This document shows, one piece after another, positions 1-12,629 of a DNA stretch of 64,000 nt; position 1 is the first letter of the stretch; each line of letters starts with the position of its first letter. The notes beneath the pieces were generated by a model. That model was not told the DNA's origin and searched no databases. It was given only the letters and a program-made list of their open reading frames with translations. A program made the position numbers and the translations under genes. The DNA comes from Carposina sasakii (taxonomy: Eukaryota > Arthropoda > Insecta > Lepidoptera > Carposinidae). The stretch lies in contig CP053161.1 of the NCBI GenBank assembly GCA_014607495.2, positions 6,891,115 through 6,955,114 on the forward strand, read 5' to 3'.

Positions 1-940
1 CCGCGGTCCCAATCGCCGGATCTATTAAATTTAATATTTTTCTTCCAGAGACTGGAACCACGCTCAATATGGATAAAAAAATCTATTGTTCTGATCGATT
101 TGTTGTACAGTCAGAAGAAAAAGAATATAAATAAAAAAACATTTTTTATGAAAATCGTTTTAAATTCGTTTCATATAAAAAAATCAGTTTCAATACCATT
201 ATCTATAAATTAAAATAACAATATAAAAAATATTTTTTTTAACTTAAACTACATTTAAAAAAATCACATTCTGTTTATCACACCAGTTCCTTCCAAAAAG
301 ATTAAAAACAAATTTCAATTTTAAAAAATCTGCCTTTTACATATTAACTATTAATTATCTTATAATAAAATTGTATAGCAATGAATATGCTACAGGAACA
401 ATATTCAAGTGGGTTTCAGTACTTCCTACATCTGTATGTAGCGTATGAAGTTGATAGAAAGTATTGACACAGATTCTAAAGGTGCCATCAATAAAAAAAA
501 CGCTTACATGTCGTTATGTATTTCTTCATTTCTTCACCAGCGAATACAAAAATGTGCTTTCTTCTTTCGTAGTCAGCAAGCAACAAATTTTGGTCCTTTT
601 TAGGCACTTCAACATCGGTTGCTTTACGGAAAGTTACTTTTCTTACTCCAACGGAATTATTCCGTTTCTTGTACAATCGCTTTTCCATATTATAAAAACC
701 GTCAATTTGGAGACAACGTGTAGTTGTCTACTGTATACTTCGTGAGGGATCGAGAGAGCTAAAATAAATAGTACTACTGTAGTAATGCATTGTTATTGGA
801 TTGCCTACAATATTTTGGTATTAAAAATTTTCTGGTGACTGTACAATTTACGTCAGATATTTTGCGGTCCCAGTCGACGGATTCAAAAACGGTATCCGGG
901 ACCGCGGTCCGAGTTTCAAGCGGTCCGAGTCGCCGGAAGA
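1..940. repeat. AT-rich segment bordered by GCGGTCCCARTCGNCGGA-like repeats
   Basis: A short GC-rich word of the form GCGGTCCCARTCGCCGGA occurs at about 2-20, again at about 864-882, and in variant form at about 898-912 and 917-937. The roughly 840 bases between the first and second occurrences are AT-rich, apart from a short coding-like minus-strand ORF listed separately. The arrangement could be an insertion into, or a unit of, a dispersed repeat, but the left border is the window edge, so the unit cannot be defined. Confidence 0.35.
488..688 (-). CDS. small coding-like ORF of unknown function, 66 aa
   Basis: A minus-strand ORF of 66 codons starts with ATG and ends in TAA. The product is rich in Lys and Arg, begins MEKRLYKKRNNSVGVRKVTF and includes the stretch RRKHIFVFAGEEMKKY. 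It has no transmembrane segment or signal peptide. The composition looks more protein-like than the neighbouring AT-rich ORFs, and the basic N-terminus could suit a DNA-binding or transposon-encoded piece. I do not recognise a family. It lies between copies of a GC-rich repeat word, so a mobile-element origin is more likely than a host gene. Confidence 0.3.
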   Translation of the reverse strand: MEKRLYKKRNNSVGVRKVTFRKATDVEVPKKDQNLLLADYERRKHIFVFAGEEMKKYITTCKRFFY

Positions 941-2130
941 CTCCAGCAAAGAGTAATCACTAGGGCCCCGTCGAGTACCCTTCGGGTATGAAACTCTAAA
1001 AACAGAGAAAATTTCTTTATACCCAGGTCAAGCTGACAGTGTGTTCGAAGAGTAGTGTTCGCCTTGACTCAATGATATTATCCGTAGGTCGATGAGTGCA
1101 CTCAACAGTATTAATCTATTTAGTTTACTTTAATGCGTAACATTCAGATTGAATGTTTCAAAATATGGAGGACGGACAATTACGCTTTTAGATAAAACTG
1201 TTGAAAGCTTTTTTTAATACCAATTTAAGATTGATGAAGATGTATCAGTGTATTAAATCCTCAGGTCAACTTTATTAAAATAACAGCTAAAACTATGATC
1301 AATATTAAAGTTTATAAGTGTTCTAAGAATTGGAATATAGAAGATAAATATGTTATATCGAGATTTTGCCTAGAAGAAAATAATGAGAAAATAATGTTCT
1401 GCAGAAGCTGCCAGTATATTGTAAACAGGTGATTATTATGACTACCAATAAATAAAACATGATCTTTTAGCATTTCAATTAAACGTAACATAATTGCAAC
1501 ACTTATAGAACTATGAAGTTATTAGTGACACATAATATAAAACGCATTTATAAAAGGATATTGAGTTATTTATTAAAAAAATATAGAGATTTTATTGATC
1601 ACAAGTTTATTCAGGGTGTTGGTGACATCTTAGCTTAGTCTGCCTCTGTCCGGTTTTAAGCTGAATTTTCCCATATTTTACGTCATATGCTTGCTATAAT
1701 GTAACTATGTATATCATTTAAGATTTTATTTATTTGGACTGTAACTTTCAACATATCGAAATTAAGTGTTTCGTTGCCTGTTTTATATTTCTGTTAATAA
1801 TAGCTTAGCTAACACGCAATATAATAATCTTTAGTAGTAATTGCAATATGAACTGCAAATTATGAGATTGCATTAGCCCGAGAATCTAATAGAGCTTTAA
1901 ATGTTTTATTATAAGTATCTTATCTCTCGCATGAACGAGTTATGTAGGTATTGGACTGTCATAACTTTAAAAGACAAGCAAATAGAGTCACAGAGTTATA
2001 CAACCATAGAATAGAGTGTCATCCAAAGATTAACCTCTAACCATTGAGATAGACCACTCTACAGCGCAGTTTTTGTAATAACTTCCGAAGCAAATTGCTC
2101 CCTTTCAAATAACTTCACATTCTGTTTTAA
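941..2130. other. intergenic AT-rich sequence, nothing recognised
   Basis: No ORF with a plausible exon structure, no RNA gene and no clear repeat was seen here. The short stretch at 960-990 is GC-rich and may belong to the repeat on the left. Confidence 0.5.
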
Positions 2131-2139
2131 AACTTTACT

Positions 2140-2270
2140 ATAGTTGCTTGTTAGGTCTCCCGAGATTTTCTATGCATTTTTTGTGGTCACCTCTGTTGAT
2201 CCTGGCTCACAGGAGTTGCAGTGACGTGAATGAGTGGTGGGCCAATCCCTTTTCCCATCGCACCGGAAAA
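2140..2270 (+). repeat. dispersed repeat, same family as the arms of the 40-41 kb foldback
   Basis: The segment contains TTGATCCTGGCTCACAGGAG and a preceding GTTAGGTC-CCCGAGATTTTC motif. The same sequence recurs at about 41,200-41,290 (+), in reverse at about 40,211-40,290, and as a degraded reverse copy at about 63,780-63,840. Confidence 0.6.
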
Positions 2271-2662
2271 GTATGTGGAAGTAACTTATTAAAAAATTAG
2301 ATAGTGTTCTATTATCTTCCTACATCTAAAAACCGATTTGCATGTAAAAACGTGTGATGTTTCTTGCTATCTATTTGTATATCTTCCTCGTATGACTTTA
2401 CTTATACACACGGTAATGACATGTTATTTCAATGCAAATGTTACTGTTATAATCATCTTGTGTATGTACAATGCTTGTATTTTTCAACGTCACTCGATAA
2501 TCTGCAAAGAAGTGATTTATAAGTTACTATTAATGGATTAAAATTCCAGAATAGTGATTAATATAATTGAGAGTTAAATAAATCTTAGTTATCTTGCGAT
2601 AGATAATGAATCTAGAATGACTATAGTCCAATGGGTAGGACATATTATTCATTTTATGTAAT

Positions 2663-2893
2663 GTAGTGGACGCCCGCGACTTCGTATGCGTGGACTGCAG
2701 AAAAAACAAAATGCCGAAATTATCCGTGATAAAAATATTTTCCCGGAATAAACAGTAGCCTATGTGTTAATTCAGGGTGTCGGCTAACTCCATACCAAAT
2801 TGTATTAAAATCGCTTCAGCCGCTTTTACGTGAAAGAGTAACAAACATCCATCCATCCATCCATATACACAAACTTTCATGTTTATAATATTA
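2663..2893 (-). mobile_element. degenerate non-autonomous Helitron-like element
   Basis: On the minus strand it starts near TCCTACTTTAATATTATAAA and ends in the hairpin region carrying the reverse of GGACGCCCGCGACTTCG, where other copies end in CTAG. The internal text about AGCGGTTTTACGTGAAAGAG-type primers and TTTATCCGGG is shared with the other Helitron-like copies in the window. A CATC microsatellite lies inside at about 2,848. Confidence 0.55.
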
Positions 2894-2899
2894 AAGTAG

Positions 2900-3780
2900 G
2901 ATAAAAGGGAAGAACATGGTGGATTTGAAAGATAATTATAAATATAGAGAAATATAGATTGCCTATGTAATCTTCGTGAGTGGAAGTGCACTGCACCAGC
3001 GCTCCTTGGGACGAGCTTTAAAGTAAAGTATTGATTTGTAGAATAAGCATAAAGGCATAAAGCAAGATTACAGTGACATCTCGCTTCCAAATTGAAATCA
3101 ATCCATCAGTTATTTATTTCACAAAATTGTACAAATAATTTTGTACTACATGGTACAGATACTAGCTAATTTAAACAAAATATGGATTTTAAAGCTTAGT
3201 GTAGCTGTAGATATTTTAAAGTTTCGACACAAAATAAAGTAATACTTAACTCCATGGTTTCGTCTTTAGTACTAATATAGGAATAAATAAAAACTGATTA
3301 CATGAAAATAAGTAATTATTGCAAAGTAATAAATAACAATCAAATGAATTGCAATTAATGACATGAAATTTGTAACGATACTTGATAATAATTCGCGGAG
3401 GTAGTAAAATGTAATTATTTAATTAATATGCATGGCATATAATAAATCTCGAAACGTGGGTGGTTTCGTGTAAATGGGAAATTGTATTAAAATAGCTATT
3501 TTCAAATATGTACTTGTATGAATGACTCGATAGTTGATACTTATGTTGAACTAGTTTTATTACTGAAAGCAACAATCTTGATTCATACCATATTAATTAA
3601 GTTTTTTTTTAAATTAATTAACTTATGAAATAATAAAGTATATATTTGGCCAAACATGTCACATTTGTCATTTCACCACGCAATTATCATAAATATAAAT
3701 CCCAAAACTTTAGATTCGTATATTTAATTGCAAGTGTTTCTTTATACCATTTCAATGCTGCTTTTATTATCATTAATGTA
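2900..3780. other. intergenic AT-rich sequence, nothing recognised
   Basis: The sequence is AT-rich with homopolymer runs. I saw no coding signal or structured repeat. Confidence 0.5.
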
Positions 3781-3792
3781 TTACCTACATAA

Positions 3793-4150
3793 GCGGTGAT
3801 AGCCCAGTGGTTAAGACGTGCACCTTCCAAGCGGGAGGCGTAAGTTCGATCCCAGTCACGGGCCTGTACTTTTATACTGTACTTGTACATTTATTTCATG
3901 TACAGATTTTAATGTTGTAAAATTGTCACTTAGCTCGTGCCTCTGAAAGCACGTAAAACCGTTGGTCCTGCGCCTGATCTCTCTCCGGTCGTGTCGGCTT
4001 TCCGTCCCATCGGACTATGAGAGTAACGGAATAGAGAGTGCATCTGTGTTTGCGCACACACTTGTGTACTATAATATCTCCTGCGTACCTGGCCAATCTC
4101 CGTAGAGATTGGTCACCTTAGCCGAAATAAGGTCGGAGATCATCATCATC
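3793..4150 (+). mobile_element. tRNA-derived SINE, full length, with target duplication
   Basis: The head reads GATAGCCCAGTGGTTAAGAC (box A region) followed by AGTTCGATCCCAG (box B), as in a tRNA. A roughly 270-bp unrelated body ends in an ATC-repeat tail. The 10-bp direct repeat ACCTACATAA flanks it at 3,783-3,792 and 4,151-4,160. The same family is present at 41,638-42,018 (minus) and as a truncated copy at about 30,043-30,190. Open frames on its minus strand are spurious. Confidence 0.85.
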
Positions 4151-4160
4151 ACCTACATAA

Positions 4161-5415
4161 TTTCTTATACGATTCCTACTCGACTTCTATCTCTAGAGAT
4201 AAACTATAAGTCCACTTTACGATGTTGTGCAGTTGTGGTATACTCGTATAAAGGTCGAGTCAACATTTTATGGCATGTTTATATAACAGAACAATAATTA
4301 ACCATTACTTATTTTAGACACGCCTATCCATAAATTTCTTCATGTAATAGAAAATATTTTTACTTTTACTCCAAAGGTACCATCATATATCTACTAAAAG
4401 GTCACAGAATACTCACGTAGAGTTACGTAATTGTCTTTTTCAATTTCTGTATGTTATTTCTATCAATCTTCTTATGGCATTAGGAAGTAGGTATACAATC
4501 AAGATATTGTTTGTGACTTCCTCTAAAGACTCGTCTATCTGGTGCCAATATTTTTTTAGAGAATCCTCTTTTTTCGTTTATATATTTAAATAAGACCAAG
4601 AAACCTGTAATTCAAGTATTCGTTCCAAACAGTAGGAACCAAAACAATAACTGAGTATATTAATCGTTGATGACACTATTTATGCGGATGGGATAGCTGG
4701 ACTGTTGGTTACGGGAAGGTTGATTTGATAGGTCTCTAGACTTTTACTATTCTACCTAGAAAAGACTCGCTGTCGATTTCTACTAAAAGAACAGAATAAT
4801 TTGTTAATGTAACATCACAGAAGTTTCGCAACTTCAATGCCAAACAATATTACTTTGCGTAAGCCCCCGAGTTATCTCTTACTTTACTCGGAAAAGCCCA
4901 ATAAAAAGGTCATATAAATATGACTTACTTTTGTCGGAAAATTATGTTAAGTACAAAAATTTTCAGTTGGAGTAACGTATTGCAAAATACAAGACTAAGC
5001 AATAATCAATCTAAATTGTAATGATCGATTGCAGTTCCTATTCCAATTACTATCGACACAGAGAAACGACAAATCTCGATGTAAAAGTTCGTAACATTAC
5101 CAAAACGCGTGGGTAACGACAAACGACGCACAGGAATTAAAAACTGACGTAATCTGATACTTGATGGTACGGAATGACGACTTGTGGAAGAGAGAGTGCC
5201 CAATGTCCAGATACAAATCTATGAACAACTATTGTTATATGAGAATCGTGACTGCGGCACATTTATTTAATTTCCTAAAAATGCGGTAGCCTAATGGGGT
5301 AGATCGCGACTGAGCCAGCCACATTAGGCATAGCGGGGTCAAATGTAAAAAAAGCAAACAAAAATAAAAAAAACTCTACTTCTAACAGCAACTTCTAAAA
5401 CTAAATACGAACAAA
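4161..5415. other. intergenic sequence, nothing recognised
   Basis: AT-rich DNA with a fragment near 5,300-5,345 (a GCATAGCGGGGTC motif) that recurs in degraded form near 8,460, 56,430 and 58,950. No gene was seen. Confidence 0.45.
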
Positions 5416-5421
5416 AATTTT

Positions 5422-5687
5422 CGGGTGTCTAGCCGCGTGGTGCCGGCAGAGTAGAGTTTGTACCACCCCTGCCTGCCCGTGGGTATCGTACGAGGCGATT
5501 AAGGGTTTCCGGGAGGTGGGCGCGCCTCCCGTACTGAAAATATAGTCCGAAAATCACACTGCGGTCACCAACCCGCCTGCCCAGCGTGGTGACTATGGGC
5601 AAAACCCCCCTGAGGCAGTAGCCTTGTGGCGTGCCCTGGGGGAGACCTACGTCCAGCAGTGGACTGCAATAGGCTGAAGAAGAAGAA
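5422..5687 (+). mobile_element. GC-rich retroelement 3' end or SINE ending in a GAA tail
   Basis: The segment ends with GTGGACTGCAATAGGCTGAA followed by an AGA/GAA repeat tail. The last 80 bases match 58,822-58,900, which carries the same GGCGTGCCCT and GTGGACTGCAATAGGC words. Its base composition is sharply GC-richer than its surroundings. No target duplication was found. Confidence 0.6.
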
Positions 5688-5689
5688 TA

Positions 5690-8170
5690 TAGAGCCTTAG
5701 AACTTGCTTAGAACCCTTTCTTGGTTATTTGATTTGCATAGAAACTTTCAAACATAATATTAATTATTTATTTACATATGAGTTATAATCAAATTAAAAT
5801 GAAAGCGTTTAAAGCAACAAACACTGATTGCTATCTCCTCATAATAATTACGCGTGAAAAATTGTCTTAATTAAATTGTCCAATAGCCCGTGAAATTATT
5901 GGACGCCTCGAAATTAAATGAATCAATCACAGCTATAATATAACTGAACATTTTATGCCTCATAATATTAGTTTATCAAAGAAATATCTATACATATAAG
6001 TACCATACGTAGGTATACTATAGATTGAGATATTATGATTTAAATATTTTCAATGTAAAACTCTAAATTCCTAATTCATTATTAGTAATTGAAAAATATT
6101 TACTTAGGTACGTATAGGTGTACCTTTTTGACATAGTCATTTATATTCAAGCGAATCAATATTTTGTAACCACAAACTGTACCTCGCTGAAATGGGAATT
6201 TCGTAACAAAATAATGACTTAATTTTCGCCATTGCATCTTAGATTGGTATCATCAATTCTTATAGTAAATATACGGTCTTATTGCGTGTACGCATCGCAA
6301 TATTCAAAAGTAGCTGTCTACGCCATTCTCTTCATTACCCCACATTATATCGCTTAAGCCTAATGATTTGACAAATGGAATCAATTTATTGTACTCGACC
6401 TTATGCAACAAGGAAGTATACAACCGCATTCAGTCCATACGCTTTTGTTTATTTTGTATGCGTAGAATCCGTGATATGAAGGCAAAGCTTTATACTGTTT
6501 TCACGACTTTGTCCAACTGTTATTGAGTGGCAATGGATTTAGCCAGTGCAAAAGATATGTATAATAACATAAGCATGTAAAATTTGATTTACAAAAATTA
6601 CACACTTTTTACGATATATATGTTTTAAATTAAATAGTTAACTAACTACGGGCGATAGATAACTAATCCCCAAATTGTCAATTTATTTATTTTCCTTAAA
6701 ATAAACTTTATTGAAACGCTACAACTGCGACGTGTGTTAAAAGTTTAATATCTCAAAGAAATAATCGTCAATTTAACTTAACCCAAACAACAAAGATGGT
6801 CCAATAACCGCACCATACTCGTATTTCAATAACAAGACATTCCACTCGAATATGCAAAACCTTGAGTTGCACCTCTCTAATACGAGCGATAGTTTACCTG
6901 TCAAAGTGAATCGTTAGTCTGTATTGTTGTTGAAGCATTATAAATCACTACTGAATCACGTTCAATTGACTTAATGTGAATGTAAGCAATCAATTACTAA
7001 TCTATCGGGTTTATAAAGCGATAGCGATCGCCTTTGAATGCTAAATTGATACTTAATAAGTGCTAAAGGTTATGTGATACTTTAATTTTATATATCGTTT
7101 AAGCTCTATTATATAGGTAGTTGATGGATAAGACTAAAGCGATAAAACGCCGAGGTGGCTGCGATAATAGCAGCTAAATCACTCTATTCACACCACTATA
7201 GAGCTAAACTCTTGACAAAGTAATATTTTTCAGCCATTGAACCATTTTTTACAAATTGTAATGCTGTTCTGAAGAACTTTGGCTGTAGCGTGTACTGAAG
7301 GCAGACTATTCAAAAACGTTTTTATTTCATACTTATTTCGGTACCATAATAAAAATATGAACCTATGAGTTACAAATGTATTTAATTTTAACTAATCTAA
7401 ACACGCCCATCAATGTCGTTAAGAAATCATATTACTAATGTTTCCTGTAACATTATATCTATTTGTTTTGATTGGAATAGTGTTTTACACACATAGCTGC
7501 TATCGACATTGCCATACATTATGTATTACACAAAACACAGGTAGGTACATTTTCTTGCGGTCACTTCGACAAGTGGGTTCATTCCTTATGTATTTTCGAC
7601 ATAATGCAAGCTATTGCTATTACACATCTCTATATGTAATATATCCATTAAGCCCCATCAAGTTTTACATCACATTTTTGCAATTCTTTTTAGAGTCTAT
7701 CTACTATATAGGTAGATAGTTATGCTTTCGCTATGCACATTGTTATGGAACTTACAAAAAAGGGTCGATCTTATTGGTGCGTATTGGGTTCTTATTAGGT
7801 TATTTGTTGAGGAACTCTTTCTCATATTATCTCTTTTCTACTATAATATTTCATAATATACGAGTACTAGCGGTAAACTTTATATATCCCATTTTACCTG
7901 TACCCGTGCAAAATTTCGTAAAATCCTTCATCAATGTTCCCCAATAAACCTCCATGCTCAGTTACTCACTAAGTACCGAAATAATTTCATGAGTAGATTC
8001 TGTGGCGTAACACCAACAACTATATTATACTCGTATACGGTGGTGTTCCCGGATATGGAGTACCCATAATAGTAGGATCGTGAATTCTTTCCGAATTCTT
8101 TTCTTAGCCACGCATGGCATAGCGAGATCAGCAAGCCTAGCATAACCTGCGAACCATGATATAGTTAGTT
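5690..8170. other. intergenic AT-rich sequence, nothing recognised
   Basis: No exon-like ORF or structural repeat was identified. Short ORFs here are hydrophobic and AT-driven. Confidence 0.5.
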
Positions 8171-8460
8171 AGTTTGACCGGGCATTTTCCGCACTTAGCC
8201 TCTATAAATGAGGCCATTGTACGTATTTTACCTTACCTGTCTTCTCCAACCAAACCAGATTTTCCCAGTAGGTCAGCAACCTTCCAGGCTTGCTGCAGGC
8301 TTCCGAGAGTGATGCTGGCGATCGGAGGATCAGTCCCCGTTGTTCGGCCACGCGAACCACGATAATTGTCAAAATACGATAAATATAGCCGCCATGTTGA
8401 ATTTTGCATAGATACGATACGATATCGTAGGATACGATATCCACGATGCGTGATCATGCT
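8171..8460 (-). other. coding-like fragment, probably repeat-derived
   Basis: Two overlapping minus-strand frames are open. One contains the stretch ACSKPGRLLTYWENLVWLEK, the other the stretch SLQQAWKVADLLGK. The local GC rise and the paired frames suggest a fragment of an old coding mobile element, but no family motif is visible. Low confidence. Confidence 0.25.
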
Positions 8461-8469
8461 AGGGGGGCT

Positions 8470-11400
8470 GATGTAAAAGATCAGTGACAGCTCTAGCTCA
8501 TCGTCTGAGCATCATAACAACTACGATCTTTTTTATTAGTTTTACTGTATTTTTAATAATGTTATTAAAATTTAGGTATACCCAAGTGATCACTTGGTAA
8601 TTATTAGTATTTTGTAAGTTAGCTATTTAATTGAAACCCGTATTATCTTAATATAAACAAATGTTTCTATACTTATCAATATAGATCAGTCATTTTAATT
8701 TGATAAGGATTACTCTACATTGAATTAATATTGCATAAAGTAATATTGTGTAAATTTTTTTGATAACTATATATTACAAGCGTAAATATTATCTACCTAC
8801 ATGAAATAAATGATTAAATTAATTTACATGATATTACTGACAGGATGACCTAACAAGATATGGTCAATTGTAGATAAGATATAATCAATGTCTAACAGAA
8901 TTTAAATTATTTTTACATTGGAAAAATACATTCTATTTGTTTTGAATGCAAACTATGCGTTTAACTTCTACTGTAAATCATCATCATTGCTGAAGTGCAA
9001 TGTTTAATATTGCTGAAGCTACTTTTAGCATAAGTTTATTTAAAAATTACATTTGGCAGCAAAATGTATAGAATATCGGCTAAATTTAGCAAATTTTTTT
9101 ATTTAATCAATATTTAAATACTTATGTTACACGTTTTAGGTCTATGTACTTATATTATCTATAGGCGGACTAAGGTGACGATTTTTATTAGTAACTTAAA
9201 GTAACTTTACACTGTATGTAACTCTCGATTTACGCTAGCACGTCACCTAGTACTACCTGCGTTTATTCAGCCAGCTTCTTAGATCGTCGATCTACAAGCT
9301 GTAACTATACATCAACCTCTTTCCGTTATTACCTTAGAAGTAGGTACTTACCTTATTATGCAAGTATTTGTAATCGACGATAGTATGAAGATGGTACCAT
9401 GTAGGTATGGCAGGCAATTTTACTGTGATGTAAATCTTTTAAATGACCTGCTGGAAAAAATAGTTTTAACAAAAAAGTTAGACTATAATGTAGTTATATT
9501 ATAATTAATTCTACCTTTACTTTACTATGTTTTAAGCAAATAAATAATAATTTCATTTCATTATTTTAAAACACTTATAATAATTAATATTAGCATAGTA
9601 AGAGTTTTACAAAATTATATACAGGGTGTTTTTTCGTTGCCACCCTTAACGAAGGGTAAGTACCCTATACATTAAATAAAGTAAGTTTACGCCAAAAAAA
9701 ATGGTGGGAAGCGATGTAAATTTTTTTGAAAATAAAAAATTTATTACTTGATCGGGCGAAATTTATAGTGTCCAGTGTTTATGGTAGTTTTTTCATAGAC
9801 AGATATTAATAATTTGTCGTGAATAAATCTTGCTACTCGCGTCAATGTGCATTTATGCAGAAAAACGCAGTCTATTTACTCAACTTTAGACCCTAATATT
9901 TTGGAAACCAGACACTTCCCAGGTATGCTTCCATGGAGAAAAATGATCGTAATGATGAGGAGATTCCGTAGTTTTCGGGAACGTTGACGACCAAAAATCA
10001 TCCTGTATAGATGTCCTAATCCAAAACACCAGAGTGGTGTAACACCTTTAATGAAAAATGACATAAGAATAATAACTATAACTCATACATTAGTTTAAAC
10101 ATGTCAAAGAGATAAAACATTTAATTGACGTTATCACCGGAGCCAATCGACAAAATCACCGTTTTGTAAGTAATGTAACTCAACGCTACATATTACGTGA
10201 ACGTAAACTCAGTGACACGAGAAAAACTGTACCACATTCGTAGATGGCCGGTCATCTATGACGTCACGAGGCCGGTCGTTCATACTCAGTGGCTTACTTA
10301 CGAAGGTGCTAATGAAATCTGTGCTAGGTAAACATTGATATAACTGAATGAAATAGTTTAGACTCTTCTATTGCACTCGCGGTATTGGTAGTAGATTCAT
10401 CTCTTGCCATATTTCAGTATTATTCACCTATTTTTGACTTCTTCATGACAAATTATTTTTATCCAAAACTTTTTTTTGCTTATTTTATTTAACATATAAA
10501 CATACGAGTACAACCACAGTTTAAGTATAATAGTGGTATACCTAACTAGCTACAAAACCGTAGTTAAATGGCTTGTGTGCTTTCATTAGAAACGAAATTA
10601 AAGGTAACCAAAAGCAAAATTGCAACCTTTTTAATATGTCAAGATACATTATCTAAAATAGCGTAAGTTCATCTTAAACAGGATTTCCTAGTAGATGTAA
10701 ACAGAGATTATATAACACAATTAACGATTACCGGATCAACTCGAAACATAGCTTAGTCCCTTGACTACTAAGTTTGCTTTGCTTATTATCTACTTAGTCT
10801 ACTTGACTACTTACTACTCTCGACTCTACTATCTCGGTCTGACGGCCTACTCTTGAATCTATTTCTTTATGTGCCATTATCTTGTTATGAGCTTAAAGCT
10901 TATAAAAATTATGTAGGAGAATTGTTTATAGGGGATCGTACAAAGAAAATCCTAGATTATAATCCTTTAAACATTGACTTTCTTAGATAGCTGCTGTGTT
11001 CATTTTTGACCTAAATCATTGTGAATTTATCCAATTTATCTAATGCCTGACATTTAAAACATTCACTCATTTTTTCGTTAAATCTTTCCGAGTTACGTGA
11101 ATGAAGATGGAGACAAATGACATTGAGTTGTCGTGAATGTCGTGATGTACATTTTACTGTACATAACGATATAAACACATTATGTTCACACCACAATAAA
11201 TGACCTATGTCAAACACGCACGTCAAAATTATTATGTGTTAAATTTTGAGATGTAAAACTGCATTTACACTTGCGTTGTTTAATGATAGATGTTATTTAG
11301 TGCATGTTTTAGTGCATACGATGATTTATTATGTAGTATGACATAATAACTATAATGTGTTATGTAGTAGTAGATATTAGATACATAAACTAGGATGTTG

Positions 11401-11680
11401 GTTACAGGCAAAGATAGAAGATATCAACTGGTTCATTGTTTGTTAAGCAATTTAAATTATGCAATCAGTATAGCAGTTCTGTTCAGTGCGTTATGCCTCA
11501 GCGTCGACTGCTAACTCTAGTTTGTTTACTTATTAGTTTTAGATGGTCCGTGCGTGTGTGTGTAGAATGAAGAAAAGGGTTTGCATCCTCTGTTGAGCAT
11601 ATTTTGAATGCTTCTTTACGAAGGCTACATTTTTATAACCTATGTATAATGGCTATTTCAAAGATTTTATAATATTGTAG
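8470..11680. other. intergenic AT-rich sequence with one CAGGGTG-ended fragment
   Basis: No gene was recognised. At about 9,622 the sequence TATACAGGGTGTTTTTTCG resembles the end of a TA-target DNA transposon or MITE, but I could not find the opposite end. Confidence 0.45.
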
Positions 11681-11689
11681 TTCCTTAAA

Positions 11690-12620
11690 AATGATGTCAA
11701 ACGAATTAGAAATCAGCTTGTTAAATATCTTTAAAGAAGCCGCAGCTGGAATAAGTACTACAAATGACGCACAGTTTGGCTTTCGTATGGTCGATATGGC
11801 TAACTAAAGAACACTGTTAAATACTATCTATAATGTATATGCTTGCTTTCTTGATCTTAGTCGTGCCTTTGACACAATTGACTATAACATCTTATGGTCA
11901 AAGATGGAGAGGGTAGGTATTCCACTCGACATAATCAGGTGAAGTACTGGTACTGAATGCTGTGAGATGGGGCAACGCTTTATCTACTGAGTATTCGCTC
12001 AGCTGTGGCGTTAGACAAGGTCGTCATATTTAATTTGTATATTGATGAACTGTTAGATAAGCTTAGTAATTAGGTTGTAGTTTAAACAATGAAAGTGTTA
12101 ATAACATAAGCTATGCGGACGATATGGTCCTGTTGAGCCCTTCTGTCAAGGATTAAGACTGCTGCTTGCAGTGTGCGAGAACTATGCGATAACTCATGGC
12201 CTGACATACAATGTAAAAAGACAGAAGTTGTTATCTTCAATTTATTCCACAAGTAAGGTTAAACTTAACATTGGCTTTAAGTATTTAGGACTGTTATTAA
12301 TGATAGATTACGATTTAGAAAGGCAAAGACGTTCCACTGCTGCCAAAAGTAACATGCTCGCACGACGATAAACAAGTCAAAATACCCTGTTTAAAGCTTA
12401 TTGCCAAATCTGGAATAACTATACGCAGCGTGCTTACCACGCGATGCGCGTGCAATACAATAAATGTATGCTCGGCTTGCCGTGGCGGTGTAGTGCGTCC
12501 GGCATGTTTGCAGAGAACAGGGTAGACGATTTTTATGCCGTTATTCGAAAGAGGCATGCCTCCTTTATGTCAGAGAGACAGACAATGGACTGCTGAGGGC
12601 TGTATATGAGAGCTGCAAAT
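11690..12620 (+). pseudogene. decayed non-LTR retrotransposon reverse transcriptase
   Basis: Translated pieces in changing frames keep the order of a non-LTR reverse transcriptase. They are AQFGFR, then FLDLSRAFDTIDYN (first catalytic Asp region), CGVRQG, the ISYADDMVLLS box at about 12,109 (catalytic YADD), GFKYLGLLL, and a C-terminal part with HAMRVQYNKCMLGLP. Several stop codons and frameshifts interrupt it, for example after MANs, after DIIR and after the GVRQG box, so it is dead. No poly(A) tail or target duplication could be fixed. Clade (jockey, CR1 or related) is not assigned. Confidence 0.8.
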
Positions 12621-12629
12621 TCTCCATTT

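Noticed and set aside
3687..3890. Minus-strand ORF with GARLNHWAITA
   Set aside because: It lies across the head of the 3.8 kb SINE; similar phrases arise at 29,827-30,078 from another SINE copy.
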